Shown: positions 8,398-17,238, counted from the first letter of the stretch. The stretch: 58,490 nt of DNA from Streptomyces africanus (GCF_002150735.1 NZ_MUKA01000061.1:1-58490), one strand, 5' to 3'. The notes: generated by a model from the sequence alone, not told the origin. Made by a program: numbers and translations.

Positions 8398-8778
8398 CCC
8401 CACACCGCCGGGCGGCCCCAGGGGTCGCCCGCGGGCCGGTCGCCGAGGGCCTCCCAGAACGGAAACTTGCTGGTGATTGCCGAGAATCACTTGCCTTGGC
8501 AGGCCGCACCCGCAAGGATGATCGCCACGCCCCGAAGGCCCCGCAGAAGCGCCGACACCGCCGTTCCAGGCCGTGCGCGCCCGGGTCGCCGCCAATACGG
8601 GGCGTGATCGTGTTGACCGTCAAACTTTTTGGTGAGACGCTGAAAGCACCCCGCGCACCTAGCTGTTTGGCATGGCTGAACGGCAGCACAACTCCAGGCC
8701 CTGCCAAGACTGCGGGTGCGGAATCCCTCACGACCCACACCGCATCGGTCGGTCACTCATTGTGGAGGACCATCCATC
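8398..8778. other. Intergenic region between acylphosphatase gene and the small coiled-coil gene
   Basis: A hairpin directly follows the acylphosphatase stop (cgggcggcccc at 8409-8419 against ggggtcgcccg at 8421-8431). The rest has no convincing gene. A TTGACC hexamer (8613-8618) inside the small palindrome ttgaccgtcaa, followed by a T-rich segment, is the best promoter-like spot for the 8779 gene. Short overlapping frames here have no coding signature. Confidence 0.5.
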
Positions 8779-8982
8779 ATGGCAAAGGCGCTTCTCGGTT
8801 ACGTCGGCGGCTCCGACCCTCGACTCCTCGCCGAGATGCGACGGCTCCAGCAGCGTGTCCAGGACCTGGAATCCGAGCTCGTACGGATCCAGGCCGAGAA
8901 CGAAGCGCTGACGGCTGCCGCTTCTCACGACAGGATCATGGAGAGCGTTGACGCACACCAGGCGGAGCCTGCGCTCACCTGA
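8779..8982 (+). CDS. Small conserved coiled-coil protein, function unknown
   Basis: This 67-residue protein starts MAKALLGYVGGSDPRLLAEM and has a central leucine-rich amphipathic helix (MRRLQQRVQDLESELVRIQ) that should dimerise. A strong Shine-Dalgarno GGAGGAC lies 8 nt upstream of the ATG, which sets the start. It sits between the acylphosphatase gene and smc and has its own terminator. I recall a similar small protein at this position in other streptomycetes but no function. Confidence 0.78.
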   Translation: MAKALLGYVGGSDPRLLAEMRRLQQRVQDLESELVRIQAENEALTAAASHDRIMESVDAHQAEPALT

Positions 8983-9051
8983 TCACTGCACCGCTCCACA
9001 ACAGCACCGCAGTGGTTGGGCCGCCCGTCACAACCGCTGAGTCAGAAGTGC

Positions 9052-9082
9052 AAGGGACGCCGCTGGCGTCCCTTCTTTCTTT
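9052..9082 (+). terminator. Intrinsic terminator after the small coiled-coil gene
   Basis: A perfect 10-bp stem, aagggacgcc (9052-9061) with ggcgtccctt (9065-9074), has a 3-nt loop and is followed by a T/C-rich tail (cttctttctttc). It is one of the most canonical terminators in the window and separates the small gene from smc. Confidence 0.8.
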
Positions 9083-9191
9083 CCCCCGCGCATCCTTTCA
9101 CTGTCTTTAACGTCTGATGTGCCCTGCGCGTTCAGCGGCGAAACCGTGGGTTCATGGAGTGAGACGAACCCGGGCGGTAGAGTCCAGCGGC

Positions 9192-12100
9192 GTGCACCTC
9201 AAGGCCCTGACCCTCCGCGGGTTCAAGTCGTTCGCATCGGCGACCACACTCCGGTTCGAGCCGGGCATCACGTGCGTCGTCGGACCGAACGGTTCGGGCA
9301 AGTCCAACGTCGTCGACGCGCTCAGCTGGGTCATGGGCGAGCAGGGCGCCAAGTCGCTGCGCGGCGGCAAGATGGAGGACGTCATCTTCGCCGGCACCAC
9401 CGGCCGCCCCCCACTGGGCCGGGCCGAGGTGTCCCTGACCATCGACAACTCCGACGGGGCCCTGCCCATCGAGTACGCCGAGGTCACCATCACGCGGATC
9501 ATGTTCCGCAACGGCGGCAGCGAGTACCAGATCAACGGCGACACCTGCCGCCTCCTCGACATCCAGGAGCTCCTCTCCGACTCCGGCATCGGCCGCGAGA
9601 TGCACGTCATCGTCGGACAGGGCCAGCTCGACTCCGTGCTGCACGCCGACCCCATGGGCCGCCGCGCCTTCATCGAGGAGGCCGCCGGCGTCCTCAAGCA
9701 CCGCAAGCGCAAGGAGAAGGCCCTGCGCAAGCTGGACGCGATGCAGGCCAACCTCGCGCGCGTGCAGGACCTCACCGACGAACTGAGACGGCAGCTCAAG
9801 CCCCTCGGCCGCCAGGCCGCCGTCGCGCGCCGGGCCGCCGTCATCCAGGCCGACCTGCGCGACGCCCGGCTGCGTCTGCTGGCCGACGACCTCGTACGGC
9901 TCCGGGACGCCCTCAAGGCCGAGGTCGCCGACGAGGCCGCCCTGAAGGAGCGCAAGGAGGCCGCCGAGCAGGAGCTGCGCAAGGCGCTCCAGCGCGAGGC
10001 GCTCCTGGAGGACGAGGTACGGCAGCTCACGCCCCGCCTCCAGCGCGCCCAGCAGACCTGGTACGAGCTCTCCCAGCTCGCCGAGCGGGTGCGCGGCACG
10101 ATCTCGCTGGCCGACGCCCGCGTGAAGAGCGCCACCTCCGCGCCCCCCGAGGAACGGCGCGGCCGGGACCCGGAGGACATGGAGCGCGAGGCCGCCCGTA
10201 TCCGCGAGCAGGAGGCCGAGCTGGAAGCGGCCCTGGAGGCGGCCGAACGCGCCCTGGAGGACACGGTCGCCCACCGCGCCGAGCTGGAGCGCGCCCTGGC
10301 CGAGGAGGAACGGCGCCTGAGGGACGCCGCCCGCGCCATCGCCGACCGGCGCGAGGGCCTCGCCCGGCTCAGCGGCCAGGTCAACGCGGCCCGCTCCCGC
10401 GCCGCGTCCGCCCAGGCCGAGATCGAACGCCTGGCCGCGGCTCGCGACGAAGCGCAGGAACGTGCCGTCGCCGCCCAGGAGGAGTACGAGGCCCTCAAGG
10501 CCGAGGTCGACGGCCTCGACGCAGGCGACGCGGAACTCGCCGAGCAGCACGAGGCGGCGAAGCAGCAGCTCGCCGAGGCCGAGGCCGCCCTCACAGCCGC
10601 CCGCGAGGCGACCACGGCGGCGGAACGCAAGCGCGCCGCGACCCAGGCCCGCCACGAGGCCCTGGCGCTCGGCCTGCGCCGCAAGGACGGCACCGGGATA
10701 CTGCTCGCGGCGAAGGACCGTCTCTCCGGCCTCCTCGGTCCGGCGGCGGAACTCCTGACGGTGACCCCGGGCCACGAGGTCGCTGTCGCCGCTGCTTTCG
10801 GGGCGGCGGCGGACGCGATCGCGGTCGCGACACCGGCCTCGGCAGCAGACGCGATCAGACTCCTCCGCAAACAGGACGGAGGCCGGGCAACTCTGCTCTT
10901 GGCAGGAGCTTCCGACCCCAGGGGCGCGGGGCTGCATCAGACGTGCGGCTGCCGCCGCGTGGGCGCGAACGACCACGACGCACCCGCAGACGCACGACAC
11001 ACCTACGCCGCCGACCTGGTCCGCGGCCCCTCCGACCTCATGCCGGCCGTCCGCCGGATGCTCCACGGCATCGTCGTCGTCAACACCCTCGAAGACGCCG
11101 AGGACCTCGTCTACGCCCACCCCGACCTCACCGCCGTGACGGCCGAAGGCGACCTCCTCGGCGCCCACTTCGCCCACGGCGGCTCCGCCGGCGCCCCCAG
11201 CCTCCTCGAAGTACAGGCCTCCGTCGACGAGGCAGCCGCAGAGCTCAAAGAGCTGGACGTCCGCTGCGAGGAGCTGAGCGAGGCCCAGCAGGCGGCGGTG
11301 GAACGCCGCAAGGAGTGCGCCGCCCTGGTCGAGGAGCTGGGGGAGCGGCGCCGGGCCGCCGACCGGGAGAAGTCGGCCGTCGCCCAGCAGCTCGGCCGGC
11401 TCGCCGGGCAGGCGCGGGGCGCGGCCGGGGAGGCCGAGCGCTCCACCGCCGCCGCGGCCCGTGCCCAGGAGGCTCTCGACAAGGCGCTCCAAGAGGTCGA
11501 GGAACTCGCCGAGCGGCTCGCCGTCGCCGAGGAAATGCCGATCGAGGAGGAGCCCGACACCTCCGTACGGGACCGGCTCGCCGCCGACGGCGCCAACGCG
11601 CGCCAGACGGAGATGGAGGCCCGCCTCCAGGTTCGTACGCACGAGGAACGGGTCAAGGGCCTGGCCGGACGAGCCGACTCCCTGGACCGGGCCGCCCGTG
11701 CGGAGCGCGAGGCACGCGCGCGTGCCGAGCAGCGGCGGGCCCGCCTGCGGCACGAGGCGGCCGTCGCCGAGGCCGTCGGCTCGGGCGCCCGGCAGCTGCT
11801 CGCGCACGTCGAGGTCTCCCTCGCCCGCGCCGACGAGGAGCGCACCGCCGCCGAGGCCGCCAAGGCCCGCCGTGAACAGGAACTCGCCCGCGCCCGCACC
11901 GAGGGACGCGATCTCAAGGCCGAACTCGACAAGTTGACGGATTCGGTCCACCGCGGCGAGGTACTCGGCGCCGAGAAGCGGCTGCGGATCGAGCAGCTGG
12001 AGACCAAGGCGCTGGAGGAGCTGGGTGTCGAACCGGCGGGGCTGGTGGCGGAGTACGGACCGCATCAGCTCGTGCCGCCCTCGCCCCCCGCCGAGGGCGA

Positions 12101-12797
12101 GGAGCTGCCGGAGGACCCGGAGCACCCGCGCAACCGGCCGAAGCCATATCTCCGGTCCGAGCAGGAGAAGCGCCTGAAGGCCGCCGAGCGCGCCTACCAG
12201 CAGCTCGGCAAGGTGAACCCGCTCGCCCTGGAGGAGTTCGCGGCTCTGGAGGAACGCCACCAGTTCCTCAGCGAGCAGTTGGAGGACCTCAAGAAGACGC
12301 GGGCGGATCTCCTCCAGGTGGTGAAGGAGGTCGACGAGCGTGTCGAGCAGGTCTTCACCGAGGCCTACCGGGACACGGCCCGGGAGTTCGAGGGCGTCTT
12401 CAGCCGGCTGTTCCCGGGCGGTGAGGGGCGGCTGGTGCTGACCGACCCGGACAACATGCTCACCACGGGCGTGGACGTCGAGGCCCGTCCGCCGGGCAAG
12501 AAGGTCAAGCGGCTGTCGCTGCTCTCGGGCGGGGAGCGATCGCTGACCGCGGTGGCGATGCTCGTGTCGATCTTCAAGGCACGGCCCAGCCCGTTCTACG
12601 TCATGGACGAGGTCGAGGCCGCCCTCGACGACACCAACCTCCAGCGGCTCATCCGGATCATGCAGGAGCTCCAGGAAGCCTCCCAGCTGATCGTGATCAC
12701 CCACCAGAAGCGCACGATGGAGGTCGCCGACGCGCTGTACGGCGTCTCCATGCAGGGCGACGGTGTGTCGAAGGTCATCAGCCAGCGCCTCCGCTAG
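9192..12797 (+). CDS. smc: Chromosome segregation ATPase SMC
   Basis: The 1201-residue SMC protein compacts and segregates the chromosome with ScpA and ScpB. Walker A is GPNGSGKS (residues 31-38). Long Ala/Glu/Arg-rich coiled coils flank a hinge at about 510-670, and the C-terminal head has the LSGGERSLTAVAML signature and Walker B YVMDEVEAALDD. GTG 9192 gives the usual MHLKALTLRGFKSF start. The hinge contains an odd stretch at residues 576-604 (SDPRGAGLHQTCGCRRVGAN region) with two cysteines, encoded by DNA that resembles an intergenic repeat. Confidence 0.96.
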   Translation: MHLKALTLRGFKSFASATTLRFEPGITCVVGPNGSGKSNVVDALSWVMGEQGAKSLRGGKMEDVIFAGTTGRPPLGRAEVSLTIDNSDGALPIEYAEVTITRIMFRNGGSEYQINGDTCRLLDIQELLSDSGIGREMHVIVGQGQLDSVLHADPMGRRAFIEEAAGVLKHRKRKEKALRKLDAMQANLARVQDLTDELRRQLKPLGRQAAVARRAAVIQADLRDARLRLLADDLVRLRDALKAEVADEAALKERKEAAEQELRKALQREALLEDEVRQLTPRLQRAQQTWYELSQLAERVRGTISLADARVKSATSAPPEERRGRDPEDMEREAARIREQEAELEAALEAAERALEDTVAHRAELERALAEEERRLRDAARAIADRREGLARLSGQVNAARSRAASAQAEIERLAAARDEAQERAVAAQEEYEALKAEVDGLDAGDAELAEQHEAAKQQLAEAEAALTAAREATTAAERKRAATQARHEALALGLRRKDGTGILLAAKDRLSGLLGPAAELLTVTPGHEVAVAAAFGAAADAIAVATPASAADAIRLLRKQDGGRATLLLAGASDPRGAGLHQTCGCRRVGANDHDAPADARHTYAADLVRGPSDLMPAVRRMLHGIVVVNTLEDAEDLVYAHPDLTAVTAEGDLLGAHFAHGGSAGAPSLLEVQASVDEAAAELKELDVRCEELSEAQQAAVERRKECAALVEELGERRRAADREKSAVAQQLGRLAGQARGAAGEAERSTAAAARAQEALDKALQEVEELAERLAVAEEMPIEEEPDTSVRDRLAADGANARQTEMEARLQVRTHEERVKGLAGRADSLDRAARAEREARARAEQRRARLRHEAAVAEAVGSGARQLLAHVEVSLARADEERTAAEAAKARREQELARARTEGRDLKAELDKLTDSVHRGEVLGAEKRLRIEQLETKALEELGVEPAGLVAEYGPHQLVPPSPPAEGEELPEDPEHPRNRPKPYLRSEQEKRLKAAERAYQQLGKVNPLALEEFAALEERHQFLSEQLEDLKKTRADLLQVVKEVDERVEQVFTEAYRDTAREFEGVFSRLFPGGEGRLVLTDPDNMLTTGVDVEARPPGKKVKRLSLLSGGERSLTAVAMLVSIFKARPSPFYVMDEVEAALDDTNLQRLIRIMQELQEASQLIVITHQKRTMEVADALYGVSMQGDGVSKVISQRLR
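10917..11002 (+). repeat. Repeat-like insertion inside the smc hinge coding sequence
   Basis: The sequence begins ccccaggggcgcggggctg and continues through gcggctgccgccgcgtgggcgcg to cgcacccgcagacgcacgac. It shares the core of the intergenic copy at 1230-1265 and matches my memory of a dispersed Streptomyces element. It is read in frame as SMC residues 576-604 and ends just before the conserved YAADLVRGP segment. Confidence 0.5.
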
Positions 12798-12836
12798 ATG
12801 AGTGTGCTCTACACCTGTCTCACCTGCGGCTCTCAA

Positions 12837-12963
12837 TGACTTCAATACTTGAACACATCACTGACACACTTCTGCCTCAGATTCAGAGCAAGTGACCTAT
12901 TGACTTCGAAACTTGAAGGCATAGTCTCGGCAACGTTCCTTTTACCTTCAGGTACCTTCAGGT
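12837..12963. promoter_or_regulatory. Repeats upstream of the glucose permease gene
   Basis: Two 17-bp direct repeats, tgacttcaatacttgaa (12837-12853) and tgacttcgaaacttgaa (12901-12917), differ at two positions; the first holds the palindrome ttcaa-tac-ttgaa. Downstream, the palindromic decamer accttcaggt occurs twice in tandem (12944-12953, 12954-12963). The segment is AT-rich for this genome and lies 57-183 nt before the permease start, a likely control region. Confidence 0.6.
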
Positions 12964-13019
12964 GGCACCTCGAAGGCTGATTCGCTCCGGCAGCGTTGCC
13001 GGTGGCCCGAGGAGTACAC

Positions 13020-14438
13020 GTGACCAGCACAGCGCAGGCACCCAAGTCCGGAGCCAGGGCGGCTCATCCCGAGCATCTCGGGCATGTCATCTTCATCGCG
13101 GCGGCGGCCGCGATGGGCGGTTTCCTCTTCGGCTACGACAGTTCCGTGATCAACGGCGCCGTCGAGGCCATCCGGGACCGCTACGACGTCGGCTCCGCAG
13201 CCCTCGCCCAGGTCATCGCCATCGCCCTCATCGGCTGCGCCATCGGCGCCGCGACCGCCGGCCGCATAGCCGACCGCATCGGCCGCATCCGCTGCATGCA
13301 GATCGCCGCGGTCCTCTTCACGATCAGCGCCGTCGGCTCGGCCCTGCCCTTCGCCCTGTACGACCTCGCCTTCTGGCGCGTCGTCGGCGGCTTCGCCATC
13401 GGCATGGCCTCGGTGATCGGCCCGGCCTACATCGCCGAGGTGGCCCCGCCCGCCTACCGCGGCCGGCTCGGCTCCTTCCAGCAGGCCGCGATCGTCATCG
13501 GCATCGCCGTGTCGCAGCTGGTCAACTGGGGTGTGCTGAACGCCGCCGACGGCGACCAGCGCGGCAAGCTGATGGGCCTGGAGGCCTGGCAGGTCATGCT
13601 CGGCGTCATGGTCGTCCCGGCCGTCCTCTACGGGCTGCTCTCCTTCGTCATCCCGGAGTCCCCGCGCTTCCTGGTCTCCGTCGGCAAGCACGAGCGCGCC
13701 CGGGAGATCCTCACCGAGGTCGAGGGCAAGGACGTCGACCTGGACGCCCGTGTCACTGAGATCGAGCACGCCATGAAGAGCGAGCACAAGTCCAGCTTCA
13801 AGGACCTGCTCGGCGGCGGCTTCCTCTTCAAGCCGATCGTCTGGGTCGGCATCGGCCTGTCGGTCTTCCAGCAGTTCGTCGGCATCAACGTCGCGTTCTA
13901 CTACTCCTCGACGCTGTGGCAGTCGGTCGGCGTCGACCCGACGGACTCGTTCTTCTACTCCTTCACCACGTCGATCATCAACATCGTCGGCACCGTCATC
14001 GCGATGATCTTCGTCGACCGCATCGGCCGCCGGCCGCTCGCGATCATCGGCTCGGTCGGCATGGTCGTCGGCCTGGCGCTGGAGGCCTGGGCGTTCTCGT
14101 ACCACCTGGTCGACGGCAAGCTGCCCGCCACGCAGGGCTGGATCGCCCTGATCGCCGCGCACATCTTCGTCCTCTTCTTCGCCCTGTCCTGGGGTGTGGT
14201 CGTCTGGGTCTTCCTCGGCGAGATGTTCCCCAACAAGCTCCGTGCCGCCGCCCTGGGCGTGGCCGCGGCCGCGCAGTGGATCGCCAACTGGGCGATCACC
14301 GCGAGCTTCCCGTCGCTGGCCGACTGGAACCTCTCCGCGACCTACGTGATCTACACGGTGTTCGCCGCGCTCTCCATCCCGTTCGTCCTGAAGTTCGTCA
14401 AGGAGACCAAGGGCAAGGCCCTGGAGGAGATGGGCTGA
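13020..14438 (+). CDS. glcP: MFS sugar porter, probable glucose permease GlcP
   Basis: This 472-residue, 12-helix transporter of the sugar porter family is expected to import glucose by proton symport. Family motifs include FGYDSSVINGA in helix 1, GRIADRIGR after helix 2, RVVGGFAIGM, PESPRFL at the central loop, QQFVGIN in helix 7 and DRIGRRPL. In S. coelicolor one of the two glcP genes lies next to smc, supporting the assignment. GTG 13020 is chosen because GAGGAG lies 5 nt upstream. Streptomycetes take up glucose through GlcP and not a PTS, and GlcP is glucose-induced. Confidence 0.88.
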   Translation: MTSTAQAPKSGARAAHPEHLGHVIFIAAAAAMGGFLFGYDSSVINGAVEAIRDRYDVGSAALAQVIAIALIGCAIGAATAGRIADRIGRIRCMQIAAVLFTISAVGSALPFALYDLAFWRVVGGFAIGMASVIGPAYIAEVAPPAYRGRLGSFQQAAIVIGIAVSQLVNWGVLNAADGDQRGKLMGLEAWQVMLGVMVVPAVLYGLLSFVIPESPRFLVSVGKHERAREILTEVEGKDVDLDARVTEIEHAMKSEHKSSFKDLLGGGFLFKPIVWVGIGLSVFQQFVGINVAFYYSSTLWQSVGVDPTDSFFYSFTTSIINIVGTVIAMIFVDRIGRRPLAIIGSVGMVVGLALEAWAFSYHLVDGKLPATQGWIALIAAHIFVLFFALSWGVVVWVFLGEMFPNKLRAAALGVAAAAQWIANWAITASFPSLADWNLSATYVIYTVFAALSIPFVLKFVKETKGKALEEMG

Positions 14439-14500
14439 GCCCGTCCCGCACACTCGGGGAGAAGGGCCAAAGTCCCCGCTGCCCCTCTCCCCGTAACCCG

Positions 14501-14541
14501 CCGCCGCCCCGGTTCGGCCACTGCCCGAGCCGGGGCGGCGG
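14501..14541. terminator. Bidirectional-type hairpin after glcP
   Basis: ccgccgccccggttcgg (14501-14517) pairs with ccgagccggggcggcgg (14525-14541) over 17 positions with one wobble and a 7-nt loop. It lies between the permease stop and the end of the reverse-strand coding remnant, so it could serve both directions. Confidence 0.75.
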
Positions 14542-14549
14542 TCCGTCGT

Positions 14550-14800
14550 TCACCAGATCAGGACGCCGGCACCGCTCTCCAGGGCGCGCAGCGCGGTCGC
14601 CTCGATGTTCCGCAGCCGAGACTCGAGCTGGTACCGGCGCTCCGCGATCCCGCGGGGCCGGCGGCGATCGGATCGAGGGCGCCCGCAGCAGTGCCGCCCC
14701 CTCAGGAACCCGGGCACCTCGCCGGCCTCGGCGAACAGGCTGTCCTCGGCAGGACGGAAGGTGCCGGGCGGCTGGCGAGCGCACCGCCTGAGAATCCCGC
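14550..14800 (-). pseudogene. Coding remnant, C-terminal part of an unidentified protein
   Basis: On the reverse strand one frame is open up to a TGA at 14550-14552 and ends in a coding-like stretch, ERRYQLESRLRNIEATA followed by LRALESGAGVLIW, with strong G/C third positions. Upstream in the same frame is FRPAEDSLFAEAGEVPGFLRG, joined by an Arg-rich, poor-quality segment. I find no plausible start codon or ribosome binding site. It may be a decayed gene or a gene broken by a small deletion; I do not recognise the family. Confidence 0.3.
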
Positions 14801-14868
14801 CCCGTCCGGCGCCGGGCCTCGAAGCCGGCTGAGTCGCAGCACCCCTCCGGGAGCGGATATCGGCGGCG

Positions 14869-15840
14869 TCAGCCCGCCAGCGAAGGCAGCACCTGCTCGC
14901 AGAACAGGTGCAGGCTCCGCCACCCCTCGTCCACCGGCATCCCGCCCGCCAGCGGATGCAGCACGTAGGAGTCCAGACCCAGCGCCACGCACGCGTCCGG
15001 CGTGAGGATCCGGTACACGCCCTCGGCGCGCAGCTCCTGCACCGTCGCCGCGGCCGACTTCACCGCGGACCGCACCCCGCCCGACTGCCAGGAGGCGTAC
15101 GTCCGCGCCTCGTGCAGGAAGTGCTCCCCGTACTGAGCCCAGGCCCGGTCCGGATCCTCGGCCACATGCAGCAGCGGTGTCTCGGCGGCGGGCATCATCA
15201 CCCAGCCCTCCGTTCCGTACTCGACGAGCCGCTCCTTGTAGTACGCCTCCAGCTCCGGCAGATGCGCGCTGGGGAAGAACGGCAGGCCGAGCCGGGCGGC
15301 CCGGCGGGCGGCTGCCCTGGAGGAGCCGCCGACCAGGAGCAGGGGGTGCGGTTCGGTGAACGGACGCGGGGTGACGCGGACCGTGCGGCCCCGGAAGGGG
15401 AAGGGCTCGCCCGTCCACGCCTTCAGCAGCGTCTCCAGCAGCTCGTCCTGGAGCGGCCCGCGCCGGGCGAAGTCCACCCCGAACAGCTCGTACTCCTCGG
15501 GCCGGTACCCGATCCCGGCGACCGTCACCAGCCGGCCGCCGCTCAGCAGGTCCAGCACGGCGATCTCCTCGGCGAGCCGCAGCGGGTCGTGCAGCGGGCC
15601 GATGACCGCCGAGACCGTGACCGCGACACGCCGGGTCGCGCCGAAGACGGCCCCCGCGAAGGCGAACGGCGACGGCAGCCAGTTGTTGCCGGCCCCGTGG
15701 TGCTCCTCGGTCTGCACGGTGGTCACGCCCCGGTCGTCGGCGTACGACGCCATCTCCAGGGCCGCCCGGTAGCGGGCGCCGAGCTCGGCGGGGGCGGCCC
15801 CGGGAGCGACGAGGTTGAAGCGTACGACCGAGACGGGCAT
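14869..15840 (-). CDS. LLM-class flavin-dependent (luciferase-like) oxidoreductase
   Basis: The 323-residue protein fits the bacterial luciferase-like TIM-barrel family, which uses reduced FMN or F420. Indicative segments are VQTEEHHGAGNNWLPSP, the RVAVTVSAVIGPLHDPLRLAEE strand region (split here across the barrel), DLLSGGRLVTVAGIGYRPEEY and LLVGGSSRAAARRAA. The substrate cannot be read from sequence. The ATG at 15840 has AAGGGGGA 6 nt upstream. A palindrome (15883-15897) lies 43 nt upstream of the start. The gene is transcribed away from ftsY. Confidence 0.88.
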   Translation of the reverse strand: MPVSVVRFNLVAPGAAPAELGARYRAALEMASYADDRGVTTVQTEEHHGAGNNWLPSPFAFAGAVFGATRRVAVTVSAVIGPLHDPLRLAEEIAVLDLLSGGRLVTVAGIGYRPEEYELFGVDFARRGPLQDELLETLLKAWTGEPFPFRGRTVRVTPRPFTEPHPLLLVGGSSRAAARRAARLGLPFFPSAHLPELEAYYKERLVEYGTEGWVMMPAAETPLLHVAEDPDRAWAQYGEHFLHEARTYASWQSGGVRSAVKSAAATVQELRAEGVYRILTPDACVALGLDSYVLHPLAGGMPVDEGWRSLHLFCEQVLPSLAG

Positions 15841-15882
15841 GGGACGTCCCCCTTCGCCGGGCGGGTGTCCGGAGGACGTTAG

Positions 15883-15897
15883 CTGACGGGGCGTCAG
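15883..15897. promoter_or_regulatory. Palindromic operator candidate ctgacg-ggg-cgtcag
   Basis: A 6-bp perfect inverted repeat with a 3-nt spacer lies between the LLM oxidoreductase gene and ftsY, 43 nt before the former. It has the size and symmetry of a TetR- or GntR-type site. The cognate regulator is not evident in the window. Confidence 0.4.
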
Positions 15898-15990
15898 ACA
15901 TCCAGGGGTGTGGAGATCCGGCGGCCCTGGTGCCGGGAGGGCGGCACAAGCCGCGTGACCCGGGGCCCCATGACTGATACTGGAGCCGTT

Positions 15991-17190
15991 ATGGAAATCG
16001 TCATCCTTGCTGTAGTCATCGCCGTGGTCGTGCTCGGCGCGCTCGGCGGGCTCATCGTCGGCAGCCGGCGCAAGAAGCAGCTGCCCCCGCCCCCGCCCGC
16101 AGCGCCCGACATCACCGCCCCACCGGCCGAGCCGCACGTCGGCGACGAGGCCGAGACGCCGCGGGAGGAACCGCGGCGCACGATAGAGGAGGTGGATCTC
16201 CCGGACGGCTCGGCTCCGGTCGTCGTCGAGGAGCCGCCCGCCGAGGCTCCCGAGATCGAGATCCCGGAGCCCACCGCGGGCCGTCTGGTCCGGCTGCGGG
16301 CCCGGCTCTCCCGCTCGCAGAACGCTCTCGGCAAGGGCCTGCTGACCCTGCTGTCGCGCGAGCACCTCGACGAGGACACCTGGGAGGAGATCGAGGACAC
16401 GCTGCTCACCGCCGACGTCGGCGTGCAGCCCACCCAGGAACTGGTCGAGCGCCTGCGCGAGCGCGTGAAGGTGCTCGGCACCCGCACCACCGACGAACTG
16501 CGCACCCTGCTGCGCGAGGAACTGATCACGCTGGTCGGCCCGGACATGGACCGCGCGGTCAAGACAGAGCCGGAGGACCGCAAGCCGGGCATCGTGATGG
16601 TCGTCGGCGTCAACGGCACCGGCAAGACCACCACCACCGGCAAGCTCGCCCGGGTCCTGGTGGCCGACGGCCAGACCGTCGTGCTCGGCGCCGCCGACAC
16701 CTTCCGGGCCGCCGCCGCCGACCAGCTCCAGACCTGGGGCGAGCGCGTCGGCGCCCACACCGTGCGCGGACCGGAGGGCGGCGACCCGGCCTCCGTCGCC
16801 TTCGACGCGGTCAAGGAGGGCAAGGAGATCGGCGCGAACGTCGTGCTCATCGACACCGCCGGCCGTCTGCACACCAAGACCGGCCTCATGGACGAGCTCG
16901 GCAAGGTCAAGCGGGTCGTGGAGAAGCAGGCCCCGGTGGACGAGGTGCTGCTCGTGCTCGACGCCACCACCGGTCAGAACGGCCTGGTCCAGGCCCGGGT
17001 CTTCGCCGAGGTCGTCGACATCACCGGCATCGTCCTCACCAAGCTGGACGGCACGGCCAAGGGCGGCATCGTGGTCGCGGTCCAGCGGGAGCTGGGCGTT
17101 CCGGTCAAGCTGGTCGGGCTCGGCGAGGGCGCGGACGACCTGGCGCCGTTCGAGCCGGAGGCGTTCGTTGACGCCCTTATCGGAGAGTGA
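15991..17190 (+). CDS. ftsY: Signal recognition particle receptor FtsY
   Basis: FtsY is the membrane receptor GTPase that docks SRP-ribosome complexes at the Sec translocon. In 399 residues it shows an N-terminal membrane segment (about 2-24), a Pro/Glu-rich acidic linker to about residue 90, the N domain with four-helix bundle and the G domain with GVNGTGKTTTTGKLA (near 206), DTFRAAA, DTAGR and TKLDGTAKGG. ATG 15991 with GGAG 5 nt upstream gives the hydrophobic start; an upstream in-frame start would bury the membrane segment. Its partner Ffh is encoded at 24478. Confidence 0.96.
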   Translation: MEIVILAVVIAVVVLGALGGLIVGSRRKKQLPPPPPAAPDITAPPAEPHVGDEAETPREEPRRTIEEVDLPDGSAPVVVEEPPAEAPEIEIPEPTAGRLVRLRARLSRSQNALGKGLLTLLSREHLDEDTWEEIEDTLLTADVGVQPTQELVERLRERVKVLGTRTTDELRTLLREELITLVGPDMDRAVKTEPEDRKPGIVMVVGVNGTGKTTTTGKLARVLVADGQTVVLGAADTFRAAAADQLQTWGERVGAHTVRGPEGGDPASVAFDAVKEGKEIGANVVLIDTAGRLHTKTGLMDELGKVKRVVEKQAPVDEVLLVLDATTGQNGLVQARVFAEVVDITGIVLTKLDGTAKGGIVVAVQRELGVPVKLVGLGEGADDLAPFEPEAFVDALIGE

Positions 17191-17238
17191 GCTGCGGCAC
17201 CTGCCCAGCGGCCGCAGCCGGCCTTTCGTATGCGGCGA

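Noticed and set aside
8672..8911. Forward 79-codon ORF beginning MAERQHNSRPCQDC
   Set aside because: It overlaps the well-supported 8779 gene in another frame and has a poor start region.
9132..12845. 1237-codon open frame antisense to smc
   Set aside because: It mirrors smc almost end to end; in this GC-rich DNA the antisense frame stays open because of codon bias. It has no coding-like amino acid order, start signal or family motif.
14398..14784. 128-codon reverse frame MRSPAARHLPSCRG over the end of glcP
   Set aside because: Proline- and arginine-rich frame shadow; the coding-like remnant lies in a different frame.
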